A DNA stretch of 59,473 bases from Gemmatimonadota bacterium (GTDB taxonomy: Bacteria > Latescibacterota > UBA2968 > UBA8231): NCBI GenBank assembly GCA_009840005.1, contig VXOR01000044.1:1-59473 (forward strand), in the 5' to 3' direction. This document shows positions 9,508-18,390 of the stretch, one piece after another. A program made the translations under genes and the position numbers. A model generated the notes under the pieces. That model was not told the origin of the DNA, made no database searches, and saw only the letters and a list, made by a program, of their open reading frames with translations. Each line of letters starts with the position of its first letter. Position 1 is the stretch's first letter.

Positions 9508-9544
9508 TAAAATCCACTCACCCTCGACACAGACTAGCGAAAAG

Positions 9545-11101
9545 ATGACTAACGCCACACACGCCCTGCTGCTTCCCAACCAAGTTGACGAGGCCCTCGC
9601 CGCGCACTTTGCCGCACTCGGCGTCGGCACAATCGCCGCCTACAAGCTCTGGTGCCACCGGCACGGCCTGAGCACGGCGCTGGACAAAACGTCGCAAGAG
9701 CGCGCCGCAGAACGAACGCTTTTCGCCTCGTTGCAGCCCTCGGTAGATCCGGCAGCCAGCAAGGAACACGACCCTCGTCGCGCCGCACTAATCAACCGGC
9801 TTTTCAACGGCGAGCTAGAAGACGAAAAACTCAACGACCTGCTCTCGCGGCTGCGCGTCGAACGCAATGCACTGGCCGACAATCCAGACGCCCAAAAGGC
9901 CCTAGGACGGCTGGTACTCCACGTCGAAAAATACGGCCACTTGCTGCGGCCTATGCCCGTACTCAAGCGCCTCGGTGCCAACCGTGCCAACACCTATATC
10001 GCCGCCCTCGGGCAACTGGCGCGGCACCACCGCGACTGGCTGCGTCCGATGGAGGAGTGGCGGCCCGACACGGCCAAGGAGCGCCCGCAATTCCAGTCGC
10101 TGGCGCGGCACCTGCTCGCCCGCTACGAGGTCCCCGCGCCCATGGACACCGCTTGGCTCCAAGGGCATACTACGGAAGCCTATCAACAACAAGAATGGTT
10201 CAAGCACGTAGCTGGCGGCCAAAACTTGCGTACCGCCGATGTGCCCATGAAAGTCACCAAGCGCATGGCGCATATCTTCATGCAGATGAACCATCCGCAT
10301 CACACCCTGCTCCAAGCACTGCGCATCGCCCAAGCGGAGGCACTCGGCGGCGATTCCCACTGCTCTTGGTACGTAGCTGCCACACCACTGGGTGACTCGT
10401 TGGAAAACGAAGACTTCTGGATCTCGGTCGTCCACTTCTACGTCAACAACTACCCCATGCTACACCGCACCTACTTCCTGCCGGTTTACGACTTCATCCG
10501 CCACCAGAAGTACCTGCCCCAGCAGATCACCCAACCCGGCGGCACCCAAATCACAGAGCCACCACCGCAGCCCAACTTCTGCATGAAGGGCCGCAGCGCC
10601 GCCAAGCTGCTCAACCAAGTGGATGAGTGGCACGAGACGTTGTCGGGAGTAGAAGACGTGCCGCTCAAGACGTGGGCGGCCACGGGTTTGGCTGGTTTCC
10701 GCCGCGAAGAATACGACGCGCAGCTCAAGTGCAACCTCGTCTGGACCATCTACGAACTCTGCACCTCGCAACAGCTCCAGACCGAGGGCCGCATCATGGG
10801 CCACTGCGTCTTTTCCTACACCGACCAGTGCCTTGCTGGCGACACCTCGATCTGGTCGCTGCGGGCGCTCAACGCCGACGCCGAAGAGGCCCTTGAAAAG
10901 CGCGTCCTCACCATCGCCGTTGACAACCGCCAGCGGGCCGTCACCCAAGCCCGAGGCAAGTTCAACATGGCGCTCAATCAGCGAGAGCGGCTCGAAAAGA
11001 GACGCCGGGCGGGATCTTTATACGTGCATTTGTTGCGCGAGTCGGCGCGGATTTTGCGCTTGTGGAGCGATAAGGTGGGGTTGGTACAGAAGAGCACGTG
11101 A
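9545..11101 (+). CDS. PcfJ-like protein
   Basis: A 518-residue protein when started at ATG 9545, downstream of a good promoter. The last third contains MGHCVFSYTDQCLAGDTSIW and, further on, LTIAVDNRQRAVTQARGKFN. This is the pattern of the PcfJ-like domain (PF14284): His-Cys-Val near a Tyr, a Gly-Ser/Thr-Ile strand, then Q-x-RG-x-x-N. PcfJ was named from a conjugative plasmid and its function is unknown; the HC...RG-N residues suggest a catalytic site. The N-terminal 300 residues are helical and not assignable. A decayed copy of its last 26 codons lies at 11697-11774. A transposable or plasmid origin is possible. Confidence 0.7.
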   Translation: MTNATHALLLPNQVDEALAAHFAALGVGTIAAYKLWCHRHGLSTALDKTSQERAAERTLFASLQPSVDPAASKEHDPRRAALINRLFNGELEDEKLNDLLSRLRVERNALADNPDAQKALGRLVLHVEKYGHLLRPMPVLKRLGANRANTYIAALGQLARHHRDWLRPMEEWRPDTAKERPQFQSLARHLLARYEVPAPMDTAWLQGHTTEAYQQQEWFKHVAGGQNLRTADVPMKVTKRMAHIFMQMNHPHHTLLQALRIAQAEALGGDSHCSWYVAATPLGDSLENEDFWISVVHFYVNNYPMLHRTYFLPVYDFIRHQKYLPQQITQPGGTQITEPPPQPNFCMKGRSAAKLLNQVDEWHETLSGVEDVPLKTWAATGLAGFRREEYDAQLKCNLVWTIYELCTSQQLQTEGRIMGHCVFSYTDQCLAGDTSIWSLRALNADAEEALEKRVLTIAVDNRQRAVTQARGKFNMALNQRERLEKRRRAGSLYVHLLRESARILRLWSDKVGLVQKST

Positions 11102-11107
11102 GCACAT

Positions 11108-11530
11108 CTACAACTTGAAGAAAAGCGTCCCCATCATCGACAGCCAAGTGGTAATAACCAAGCCGATAACCAAGTTAAATTTGCCGTTGAACTCGCGGCG
11201 TAGCTCGCGTATTTCGCCTTCGACTTTGCGGTCAAGACCGTCGATTCTGTCTGTAATTTCGGTCTTGAGATCGTCAGATTTGGCTTCGGTCTTGGCCTCA
11301 AGAGCGTCGATCTTAGCCTCCGTTTTGGCCTCAAGAGCGTCAATCTTGGCTTCGGTCTTGGCCTCAAGAGCGTCGATCTTAGCCTCCGTTTTGCTCCCGA
11401 GAGCGTCGATCTTAGCCTCGAGTTTGGTACTGTTTTCGCGCACATCCGTCTCAATGAGACTTAGGCGATGGTCAATCTGCTGCAAAACATCGCGGGTAGT
11501 GAGTTCGGAAGCGGGTTGTGGATTGGACAT
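11108..11530 (-). CDS. Coiled-coil protein with 11-residue repeats and C-terminal membrane anchor
   Basis: Starting at ATG 11530 behind AAAGGATG gives 140 residues. After MSNPQPASELTTRDVLQQID comes a long coiled coil with near-perfect 11-residue repeats (EAKIDALEAKT), about four copies, encoded by 33-bp tandem repeats. It ends in a hydrophobic segment (LVIGLVITTWLSMMGTLFF), so it is probably tail-anchored in the inner membrane with the coil outside the bilayer. The architecture is like the DUF1640/coiled-coil tail-anchored group; function is unknown. It lies on the opposite strand between the intact PcfJ-like gene and its 3' remnant. Confidence 0.7.
   Translation of the reverse strand: MSNPQPASELTTRDVLQQIDHRLSLIETDVRENSTKLEAKIDALGSKTEAKIDALEAKTEAKIDALEAKTEAKIDALEAKTEAKSDDLKTEITDRIDGLDRKVEGEIRELRREFNGKFNLVIGLVITTWLSMMGTLFFKL
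11278..11427. repeat. 33-bp tandem repeat within the coiled-coil gene
   Basis: Repeating units of TTGGCCTCAAGAGCGTCGAT followed by CTTAGCCTCCGTT occur about 4.5 times with few changes. Each unit encodes one hendecad (11 residues) of the coiled coil. Copy number is likely to vary between strains. Confidence 0.85.
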
Positions 11531-11696
11531 GGTGAGCATCCTTTGGTATCGGGTCAAAGATAATCGGCTACATGGCGTATGCAAAATGCAGGCCAATCGC
11601 TCAAATCATCATTGCACTCTGAAAGATGGCTCTTTGCTAGGCGACGCAGTGTAGTGTGAGAGAAACAGCCGTGTTGCGATTGCGCTACAGACCATC

Positions 11697-11774
11697 GCGC
11701 ATTTGGACAGCGATTACTCTTGGATTTTGCGCTTGTGGAGCGATAAGGTGGGCTTGGTACAGAAGGGGACGTAG
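11697..11774 (+). pseudogene. Remnant 3' end of a second PcfJ-like gene
   Basis: The segment 11722-11774 matches the last 53 bp of the PcfJ-like gene (11049-11101). The first 44 nt differ at one position, and the frame ends in LRLWSDKVGLVQKGT plus TAG. Upstream the match continues weakly in the same frame (HL at the right distance, then IL). Nothing upstream of about 11690 resembles the rest of the gene. This is the tail of a lost paralogue. Confidence 0.75.
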
Positions 11775-11803
11775 GGGCGGTGCGGAGCGCAAGCCGCCCC
11801 TAC
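11771..11803. other. Perfect 10-bp inverted repeat
   Basis: GTAGGGGCGG (11771-11780) and CCGCCCCTAC (11794-11803) form a strong hairpin with a 13-nt loop. It lies just after the PcfJ remnant and before the stop of the leftward TolB-like gene. There is no T-tract on either side, so it is not a standard terminator. It could be a REP-like intergenic palindrome. Confidence 0.55.
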
Positions 11804-11816
11804 GCACGAGGCGCGA

Positions 11817-12653
11817 TTAATGAGTGCCTATTGAAAGCAGCGATTTGATCTGTCCCCACGACTGGGCTTCGACGCTCGTAGCGGCAGGAGAGGCTGGCCG
11901 CCAAGCGGGCCAGCCTCCGCCCAAGCCATTGGTCAGATTGACCAAGTTGCTCCCGTCTATATCAACTACCCAAATATCCATCGGGCCGCCCATACTGGGA
12001 CCAGAGGCAAAGACTATTCTCATGCCGTCGGGTGACCAAGCGGGGCTTATATCGACGTTGGGACTGTCGGTCAGGCGAGTAGATGTGCGCTCGTCGCCAC
12101 TGTTATCGACGACATAGATATCAGTCTGGTCTCCTTCTCTCAAGACGACCATGCTTTTGGTCCCGTCTGGCGAACGAGGCCACATTCGAGCGATGGCCCC
12201 TTCCTCGGCGTCCACGGGTAGGGCACCACTTCCATCTTCTAACCCTATGACAAACGACTCCGTGCCATCCTTCGGATGCCCCGTGGGCAGCGTGTCGTAG
12301 TAGATTCTACTTCCGTCTTCAGACCATGCAAGCCCCGCTTTATGGACTGCATCGTCTGTCACCTGTTGCGGATTGCTGCCGTCGGCGTCCATCAACCAGA
12401 TTTCATCCTTGCCATGACCATCACCATTAATATAGGCGATCGTCATGCCATCTGGAGACCAAGCCGGGTAGAGACAAATCCCCCGGCCTTTGGTTAGATT
12501 TACGGGATCGCTTCCATCCGCATTCATAATCCAAATGTTGGGAAGCCCATCGCGGTTGGAGACAAACGCTATTTTATCCCAACCCTGCCCCCAGCCATCA
12601 ACGGCCAGCCCCAGCATGGCCAAGCAGACGATCAATATGGATCGATGGTTCAT
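11817..12653 (-). CDS. Secreted TolB-like (PD40) beta-propeller protein
   Basis: Starting at ATG 12653 behind AAGGAG gives 278 residues with signal peptide MNHRSILIVCLAMLGLAVDG. The body consists of PD40/WD40-like blades: DKIAFVSNRDGLPNIWIMNA, PAWSPDGMTIAYINGDG, AWSEDGSRIYYDT and AWSPDGMRIVFASG. These are the D-G-S...AWSPDG..I.F repeats of TolB-type propellers. It probably binds a partner in the periplasm or at the surface. The tail SVEAQSWGQIKSLL resembles the tails of the proteins at 15488-16396 and 41989-42534 and may be a sorting tag. Confidence 0.85.
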   Translation of the reverse strand: MNHRSILIVCLAMLGLAVDGWGQGWDKIAFVSNRDGLPNIWIMNADGSDPVNLTKGRGICLYPAWSPDGMTIAYINGDGHGKDEIWLMDADGSNPQQVTDDAVHKAGLAWSEDGSRIYYDTLPTGHPKDGTESFVIGLEDGSGALPVDAEEGAIARMWPRSPDGTKSMVVLREGDQTDIYVVDNSGDERTSTRLTDSPNVDISPAWSPDGMRIVFASGPSMGGPMDIWVVDIDGSNLVNLTNGLGGGWPAWRPASPAATSVEAQSWGQIKSLLSIGTH

Positions 12654-12763
12654 AAATGCGACTCCTTGCAAATGTGCAAATTGGGCGAAATGTTACTCCT
12701 CGCTAGATAATACCATAAACACGATTGACTTACAACCACGGCGAACATCGGCGGCCGTTGAAT

Positions 12764-14668
12764 TCAATATGCCACACTGAGCGTCCTAGCCAACACCTCT
12801 TCCCCCGATTCGGTCTCAGCCGCAATGCGCGCGATATAAGCCCCCGGGGGCACCAGCTCACCGGTCGCATCGCGGCCATCCCAAGTGTGCTCGTAGGCTC
12901 CGGCGGACAAGGTGTCTAAAAATAGCTGACGCACCCGGCGTCCAGCCAAATCGTATATGCCGATGGAAAAATCGACTTCCTGCACCAGACGCAGGACTTG
13001 GAAAACAATGCGACTCTCTTCGTTGACGCCGTCCCCATTGGGCGTACATACCGCCGGTACGACCTGCATCGCGGATAAAATCCCACCCCCTGCGGCATTG
13101 GAGAAAAAGACCCGGTTGGTGTTGGTGCCAACACTCGAACTGGCATCGCCGGCAGCGACCGGCTGAGGCAAACGGCCCCCAGAGTCGATTAGGTGGCTCA
13201 CCAAGTCAGTGGCATAGACCAGAATAGCCGTGCGAAAGGTAACGCGCAGCGGCTGGTTATTGCTCGGCGTGACCCGATTCGATGGGAAGTACAGCATCAG
13301 CCCCTGCGCATCCGCGTGAACGCTGTCGGGCATCACTTCGACGAGCGGCTCCCCCATCTCGAATTTGAGCAACGTCGGTTCGGTTTGGGTCGCAATGTGT
13401 AAACCATCGAACCCAACCTGCACGTCGCTGCCAAATTCCGCTCGGATGTCATAGGTAAAAAGGGTATCTCGACCTGCTGGCACCGCAACTACACCACCGG
13501 GCGGGAACGGATCTGCTAAAACAGCCACCTCGCCTACGGCGCGATCGGCCAGCGGCAGCGAGTAGCTAATAGCCAAGCTATCTATCTGGACGAGATCGGT
13601 AGATGTGCCGCGAAAAAAGAGCTGGAAATCGAAATACTGCCTTGGGCCGGGCAGTTCGAGGGGATAGGTAAAAGTCCCCGTCGAATCAATGCGGATCGGA
13701 TTCTTCCAAGTCCAGTTTTCAGCATCGTCGAGGATGGAACCGCGGAAATCCTCCGCCAACTTGGCATAGGCGTCTGCGGTCGTGGGCTGCTCCGAACCCG
13801 TTTCGCGATCGACGATTTCAAAATGGACTTGGGGAGTCTCGTCCGTGCCGTTGCGCAGGGTCAGGTCCACGGATGCGGTGGCTGCCGCTGTCGGGAGCAG
13901 GACGCCGTCCGGCTGTCGGCGCAACTTGGTGGCTTTGACGGAGAGCGCGCCAAGAATCGCTGCTGTGGGCAATTCAATGAGCTTGGAAAGATAAGTACCC
14001 TTGGGCACGAAACCCGTGCCAAAAGCTTGAATCTCCGCTATTTCAAATGGATTGGGCGACAGGATGCGCAGCCTGATAAAGCGGATTAGCTGCACTGGAA
14101 AGTCGATTGCCGTCCTCGGCTCGGTCTGCAAATCAACGCGCTTCAAAACCTGATAGCGCGGCGCTCCTTGTTGGGTATAGTCGCGGCCATCGTTCACGGA
14201 AAGTTCAAAGGCCCTCGGGAAGTCGTCGGGGAAAGACGGACTGGGGAAGTAGATCAGACGATTGACTGGAAAAGAAGCCCCTAAGTCTAAAAAAAAGATG
14301 CGACCGGTCTGATCGGTGCCCAGCCCTTTGAAGCGGTCGCCGGAAGAAGTCTGCTCATCGCCATCGATCAAAGCGGCAGCGGATCCTTCGATCGCAGCGT
14401 TGTCCCAGATATGGGCTCTGCCTTCGGCGACAAAGTCCAAGGTAGGCGAGTCGCTCCAGTCGAGCGAGCGAAGGATATTGTCGGTTTCTGCCAAACCGAT
14501 GGGACGAATCAGAGCCGGGTCTTGCAAATCTACTCCCCCGGCGACCGCGGCTTGGGAATCCCAAGAAAGCCCGCCCCCACCAACCCTATAGCTTTCGACC
14601 TGTGCTCCGAGCGGTGCACTCAGCCAACATACCCCGCATAAAGTGAGCCTGCTCGCCAGCAGTCTCAT
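12764..14668 (-). CDS. Secreted discoidin-like protein with FlgD-type C-terminal tail
   Basis: Starting at ATG 14668, which overlaps the upstream stop as ATGA, gives 634 residues with signal sequence MRLLASRLTLCGVCWLSAPL. The N-terminal half has LIDGDEQTSSGDRFKGLG and DLGASFPVNRLIYFPSP, an F5/8 type C-like fold. The middle matches its paralogue at 7301-9313 (EPLVEVMPDSVHADAQGLML). The C-terminus has CTPNGDGVNEESRIVF, YDLAGRRVRQLF and WDGRDATGELVPPGAYIARI, the FlgD Ig-like tail. It is translationally coupled to a lipoprotein gene, so the two probably work together at the cell surface. Confidence 0.8.
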   Translation of the reverse strand: MRLLASRLTLCGVCWLSAPLGAQVESYRVGGGGLSWDSQAAVAGGVDLQDPALIRPIGLAETDNILRSLDWSDSPTLDFVAEGRAHIWDNAAIEGSAAALIDGDEQTSSGDRFKGLGTDQTGRIFFLDLGASFPVNRLIYFPSPSFPDDFPRAFELSVNDGRDYTQQGAPRYQVLKRVDLQTEPRTAIDFPVQLIRFIRLRILSPNPFEIAEIQAFGTGFVPKGTYLSKLIELPTAAILGALSVKATKLRRQPDGVLLPTAAATASVDLTLRNGTDETPQVHFEIVDRETGSEQPTTADAYAKLAEDFRGSILDDAENWTWKNPIRIDSTGTFTYPLELPGPRQYFDFQLFFRGTSTDLVQIDSLAISYSLPLADRAVGEVAVLADPFPPGGVVAVPAGRDTLFTYDIRAEFGSDVQVGFDGLHIATQTEPTLLKFEMGEPLVEVMPDSVHADAQGLMLYFPSNRVTPSNNQPLRVTFRTAILVYATDLVSHLIDSGGRLPQPVAAGDASSSVGTNTNRVFFSNAAGGGILSAMQVVPAVCTPNGDGVNEESRIVFQVLRLVQEVDFSIGIYDLAGRRVRQLFLDTLSAGAYEHTWDGRDATGELVPPGAYIARIAAETESGEEVLARTLSVAY

Positions 14669-15390
14669 TCCTGCGCCCAATCTGCCGGCGGCTGATACCC
14701 CCTGAACACCTCGCGCTGGAAGCGATACGCCAAATCTATGGTCTCGACGGGTTGCTGCCTAAAGTCGAAGCGAATCGCCACATCGCTGAGGTGAACGGTA
14801 AACTCATTGATATCGTGAGGCAACGCGGGAAACACTATATACCCCTCGACTTCCTGACCGCTAAAAACGTCTTCGGCTGGATACATAGTGCGGGTCAGAA
14901 TCTCCCTGCGCTCTTGGAAGACGCTGTAGGCATTTCCCGCATATCCGGGAATCATGGAAGCATAGAATTCGAGGATGTCCGTTCTGTTGAGCGGATCGTA
15001 CTCGCGACCAGCCTGCTGGGAGACGAGCGTTATGCGGGTGGGATCCAGATGCACCTTGGGATACTCGTAGTTTTTCACCTGAACCGAAAAGACGGTGTAC
15101 TTGGGCGGCGTATAGGTATCGCCCAGCGGCTTCCAGTTGCCAAAGGTATAGGGGTTCTTGGAATTGGCACCCGCCGCAGAGTAGTCGGCGAATTGCCGGT
15201 TCAACTCTTCGTCCGTCATGGGACGCAGGGAAACTTCGAGACGATTGAAAACGGCGATAATGGTCCCGTCGTCCTCGACCGAAGCATAGGCTTCTTGGCT
15301 ATTTTCGGGCGCAGGTTCGATTGGCCCGGGGAAATAGCGACCGCAACCGATCAGCACCAACAGCACCAAGACACGCAAGCATAGACTCAT
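14665..15390 (-). CDS. Putative lipoprotein, partner of the discoidin protein
   Basis: A 241-residue protein with the short lipoprotein signal MSLCLRVLVLLVLIGCG (Cys16). The mature part includes IIAVFNRLEVSLRPMTDEEL, YTVFSVQVKNYEYPKVHLDP and VEGYIVFPALPHDINEFTVH, an all-beta pattern like a small immunoglobulin-type domain. I recognise no family. Its stop overlaps the next start by 4 bp (ATGA), so the pair is probably co-translated. Confidence 0.75.
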   Translation of the reverse strand: MSLCLRVLVLLVLIGCGRYFPGPIEPAPENSQEAYASVEDDGTIIAVFNRLEVSLRPMTDEELNRQFADYSAAGANSKNPYTFGNWKPLGDTYTPPKYTVFSVQVKNYEYPKVHLDPTRITLVSQQAGREYDPLNRTDILEFYASMIPGYAGNAYSVFQERREILTRTMYPAEDVFSGQEVEGYIVFPALPHDINEFTVHLSDVAIRFDFRQQPVETIDLAYRFQREVFRGYQPPADWAQE

Positions 15391-15426
15391 GGCAAAACGC
15401 TTCCCAAACGTCCTACAAAACGCGAA

Positions 15427-15466
15427 AGCGGGGGAGTAGAGATAGTCACACCTCTACTCCCCCGCT
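15427..15466 (-). terminator. Rho-independent terminator
   Basis: A 15-bp perfect stem, AGCGGGGGAGTAGAG (15427-15441) with CTCTACTCCCCCGCT (15452-15466), has a 10-nt loop. Read leftward it is followed by TTTCGCGTTTT. It is placed to end the transcript of the CBM9-like gene at 15488-16396, before the lipoprotein gene. Confidence 0.8.
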
Positions 15467-15487
15467 GCAAAATGAAATGGAGAAATG

Positions 15488-16396
15488 TTACTCGGCGAAA
15501 GTCGCCTTGATTTTCCCCCAAGTACTGCCTTCGACCGCCGTGCCGGCATCGCTGCCCCGGGTGTACTCATCTACAGTCAACAAAGTAAAGTCAGAGGCGA
15601 AATCCTGATCCCTATGCGCCCCGTTGACGTCCCCGGTGACGAGCTGATGCGTCCGGGCGGCACCCTCAGAAGGCGTCGTATCGGCCTCGTTGAGCTGGTA
15701 GGTAAGACCAACGGTCATTCCCGGCTGCAGGACCACGCGTTCTGTAGAGGCCTCGTCGTTTTCCAAGTTGACCCACAGCGGCATGGCGAACTCATAGCCT
15801 AAGGTGACATTGGTCGAGCCGTGCGTAGCGCCAGGCGGGCTGAGACTGACATCGGCCTCAATATAGGCCGTGGCCCACTGCTTGGCCGGATCGGCATCTT
15901 TGCGCAACCAAGTCGTGCCATTGCCGTAGGGCGTCGAATATCCGCCGGGCACCTGCACGTGCATGGTCCATTGCTGCGCGTTTACTTGGTTCGGATCGCG
16001 GTACGGGCCACCACTGTGGTCGCCGTCGGTAATGATTTCGAGATCGTCCTCAAACCACCCGTTTTCCGGATCCGTTTCGGCCGCGTGTAGCGAATCGTCC
16101 GTCACTCGCACAAAGCCATAGATGCGGTTGTCGGGTGCCTGCGTCCAAGCGGTCCTGATGGAAACATCGATATCGCTCTTGTCTGGAATTACCTGCTGTA
16201 CGACCTCGCCCATTTCGTCGGGAGTGACGATAAAATTGGGATCGTACCACGCCCAATCTCCGTCCTCGCCATCGGCGACGTATGTCACATCCGAGGGCCA
16301 TTCCAAAGCGAAATAGCCAAAACCATTGGCGTTGCTGTGCGCAAAGCACGTACTCGCAGCCAACAGCAAAACGCCAAAAACAGCACAGATTCTCAT
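15488..16396 (-). CDS. Secreted CBM9/DOMON-like protein
   Basis: Starting at ATG 16396 behind a perfect AAAGGAGG gives 302 residues with signal peptide MRICAVFGVLLLAASTCFA. The sequence WPSDVTYVADGEDGDWAWYD, then DNRIYGFVRVTDDSLHAAE, GWFEDDLEIITDGDHSGG and EADVSLSPPG follows the layout of carbohydrate-binding module family 9-like sugar-binding domains (DGxLDDWA ... LYxxVxVxDD ... WxDDxLEIxxD). It ends VEGSTWGKIKATFAE, the C-terminal W-G-x-I-K motif seen in two other secreted proteins here. It is a single-gene unit closed by the terminator at 15427-15466. Confidence 0.8.
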   Translation of the reverse strand: MRICAVFGVLLLAASTCFAHSNANGFGYFALEWPSDVTYVADGEDGDWAWYDPNFIVTPDEMGEVVQQVIPDKSDIDVSIRTAWTQAPDNRIYGFVRVTDDSLHAAETDPENGWFEDDLEIITDGDHSGGPYRDPNQVNAQQWTMHVQVPGGYSTPYGNGTTWLRKDADPAKQWATAYIEADVSLSPPGATHGSTNVTLGYEFAMPLWVNLENDEASTERVVLQPGMTVGLTYQLNEADTTPSEGAARTHQLVTGDVNGAHRDQDFASDFTLLTVDEYTRGSDAGTAVEGSTWGKIKATFAE

Positions 16397-16575
16397 GGTT
16401 AGCCTCCTTTTAGAGATTAAATTGGCTGTTTCGTTTGTCAGATATGCTCTTTCTGCTAACAACTAAAACCTCCTTTTTGAATGGTTAAAACATACGCCCT
16501 TTTGCCCGTTCAAGCTATTTAATAGCATACTGCATGTCAACTTTTACGACGATTGGTATATGGAGACTGTACCCC

Positions 16576-18309
16576 ATGCTTAACTACGTGCTAAGCGGCT
16601 TACTCGCCTGCTATCTGCTCCTTGCCTGTGGCGGCGATGTCAACGACGAAGCGGATGTCCCCCGCAACCGCTCGCTCATAATGAACTGCACGCCGCCCAA
16701 CACCTGCGCTGGCCAGATCCAAGACTACGATTCCTTCAACCCATTTCTCCCCGGCAGCATCTCCAGCACCGGCCACAACTTCCTCTACGAACCCCTCTAC
16801 TTCTACAACCCCTATGGCAAAGAACAAAACCTCATACCCTGGATCGCCACCGGCCACGAGTACAACGACGACTTCACCGAAGTAACTATCCACCTCAGAG
16901 ACGGCGTGAAATGGAGTGACGGCACGCCTTGGACTGCGGCCGATTTGGTATTCACAATCGACATGCTGAAAAAGAACGCTCCCGTCCTCAACGCCTCGGT
17001 GGATATGGAGCTATGGGTCGCAGAGGCCCGCGTCGTAGAAGACCTACAGGCGAAAATCGCGCTAAAATCGCCAAATCCGCGCTTCGTATTCGAGTATTTG
17101 ACCAACAATTTCGGCAACGGCATCCCCATTGTTCCCAAGCACATTTGGGAGGGGAAAGACGCGAAAACCTTCGCCAACCTAGATCTCCAACGCGGCTGGC
17201 CCGTAATAAGCGGCCCCTACCGGCTCGTCCGCTCCGAGCCTCAGCAGCGAATTTGGGATCTGCGGCAAGACTGGTGGGCGGCTGAGATAGGCTTTCGCCG
17301 ACTCCCCCGCGTAGAACGCCTGATTTATCTGCCCTACATGGACGAAGACAAAAGGGTGCAACTATTGATCAGCAACCAAATGGACACCTGTCTGGACCTG
17401 CGCCCGTCCAACATCAAAACCATTCTCGACCAGAATCCCGACGTATCCACTTGGACCGGCCGCGAACCGCCCTACGGCTACCTCGATTGGTGGCCCATTG
17501 CCTTGGGTTTTAACAATCTCGAAGCCCCGTTTGCCGATGCGGAAATCCGCTGGGCCATCAACCACGCCATTGACCGGCAGCAACTCGTCGAGGTCGGCTG
17601 GCAGGGCGCGGGGACCTATTCCCTGCTGCCCTTTCCAGATTTCCCGCCCCTGCGCCGCTTCACAGGCCAGATCGGGGATTTGCTCGCCCGCTATCCAGTC
17701 GGCACACACGACCCGGCCAAGACCGCGGAGATCATGCAACACCAAGGCTGGTCCCTCGAAAAAGGCATCTGGACCAAGGAAGGCACGCCGTGCAAAATCA
17801 CCATCGACCTGCATCCGAATCTCCACGACATCGTCCCCGTGTTAGTCGAACAGCTACGCCGCGCCGGCTTTGATGCCGGTTTCAGAATGACTTCCGATTA
17901 TTACACCCGCATGACCGTAGGCGACGCCCGGGCCTTTCTAATCGGCAACGCGGGCAGCGTGCGCGACCCGTACTTTACTCTCAGACTCTATCACAGCCGC
18001 TACGTGCAGCCTATCGGCACAGCCGCTATCTACTTCTGGCGCTGGCAAAACACCCACTTCGACCAAATCATCGATCGCATGGCCGGCACAGCCCCCGACG
18101 ATCCGCAACTGCTCGAACACTTTCGCCAAGCCATGGAAATCTGGCTGCGCGAGCTTCCCTCCATTCCACTGCTCCAGTGGTACCACAGAATCCCCCACAA
18201 CGAAACCTACTGGCAGAACTGGCCCACCGCGGAGACGCCCTATATCAACAGCGCCTATTGGGCGTGCACTTGGCTACTGGTACTCCTCGAACTCGAACCT
18301 GTGCAATAA
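16576..18309 (+). CDS. ABC-transporter peptide-binding lipoprotein (SBP family 5)
   Basis: Starting at ATG 16576 gives 577 residues with lipoprotein signal MLNYVLSGLLACYLLLACGG. The SBP_bac_5 (OppA/DppA) layout is clear: LIPWIATGHEYNDDFTEVTI, HLRDGVKWSDGTPWTAADLV (the family hallmark), YLTNNFGNGIPIVPKHIWEG, ADAEIRWAINHAIDRQQLVE, and a C-terminal VEQLRRAGFDAGF. It binds peptides or other solutes outside the inner membrane. No permease or ATPase genes are next to it, so the cognate transporter is elsewhere. The next rightward gene is a PpiC foldase, 81 bp downstream. Confidence 0.9.
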   Translation: MLNYVLSGLLACYLLLACGGDVNDEADVPRNRSLIMNCTPPNTCAGQIQDYDSFNPFLPGSISSTGHNFLYEPLYFYNPYGKEQNLIPWIATGHEYNDDFTEVTIHLRDGVKWSDGTPWTAADLVFTIDMLKKNAPVLNASVDMELWVAEARVVEDLQAKIALKSPNPRFVFEYLTNNFGNGIPIVPKHIWEGKDAKTFANLDLQRGWPVISGPYRLVRSEPQQRIWDLRQDWWAAEIGFRRLPRVERLIYLPYMDEDKRVQLLISNQMDTCLDLRPSNIKTILDQNPDVSTWTGREPPYGYLDWWPIALGFNNLEAPFADAEIRWAINHAIDRQQLVEVGWQGAGTYSLLPFPDFPPLRRFTGQIGDLLARYPVGTHDPAKTAEIMQHQGWSLEKGIWTKEGTPCKITIDLHPNLHDIVPVLVEQLRRAGFDAGFRMTSDYYTRMTVGDARAFLIGNAGSVRDPYFTLRLYHSRYVQPIGTAAIYFWRWQNTHFDQIIDRMAGTAPDDPQLLEHFRQAMEIWLRELPSIPLLQWYHRIPHNETYWQNWPTAETPYINSAYWACTWLLVLLELEPVQ

Positions 18310-18390
18310 ATTGCAAACTTCGCCCTTCACCAAGAACTCCTACCTCGTCCTTACCCTCCCCCGCACATCCTGAACTGTGGAGAAGCTATA

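Noticed and set aside
9652..10395. 247-codon alternate frame within the PcfJ-like gene
   Set aside because: Arg/Ala/Pro-rich shadow of a GC-rich gene; the other frame carries the PcfJ motif.
11278..11427. CRISPR-like repeat
   Set aside because: The repeats are directly adjacent with no spacers and lie in frame within a coiled-coil gene.
11771..11803. GTAGGGGCGG hairpin as a terminator
   Set aside because: No T-tract follows on either strand. It was kept only as an unexplained inverted repeat.
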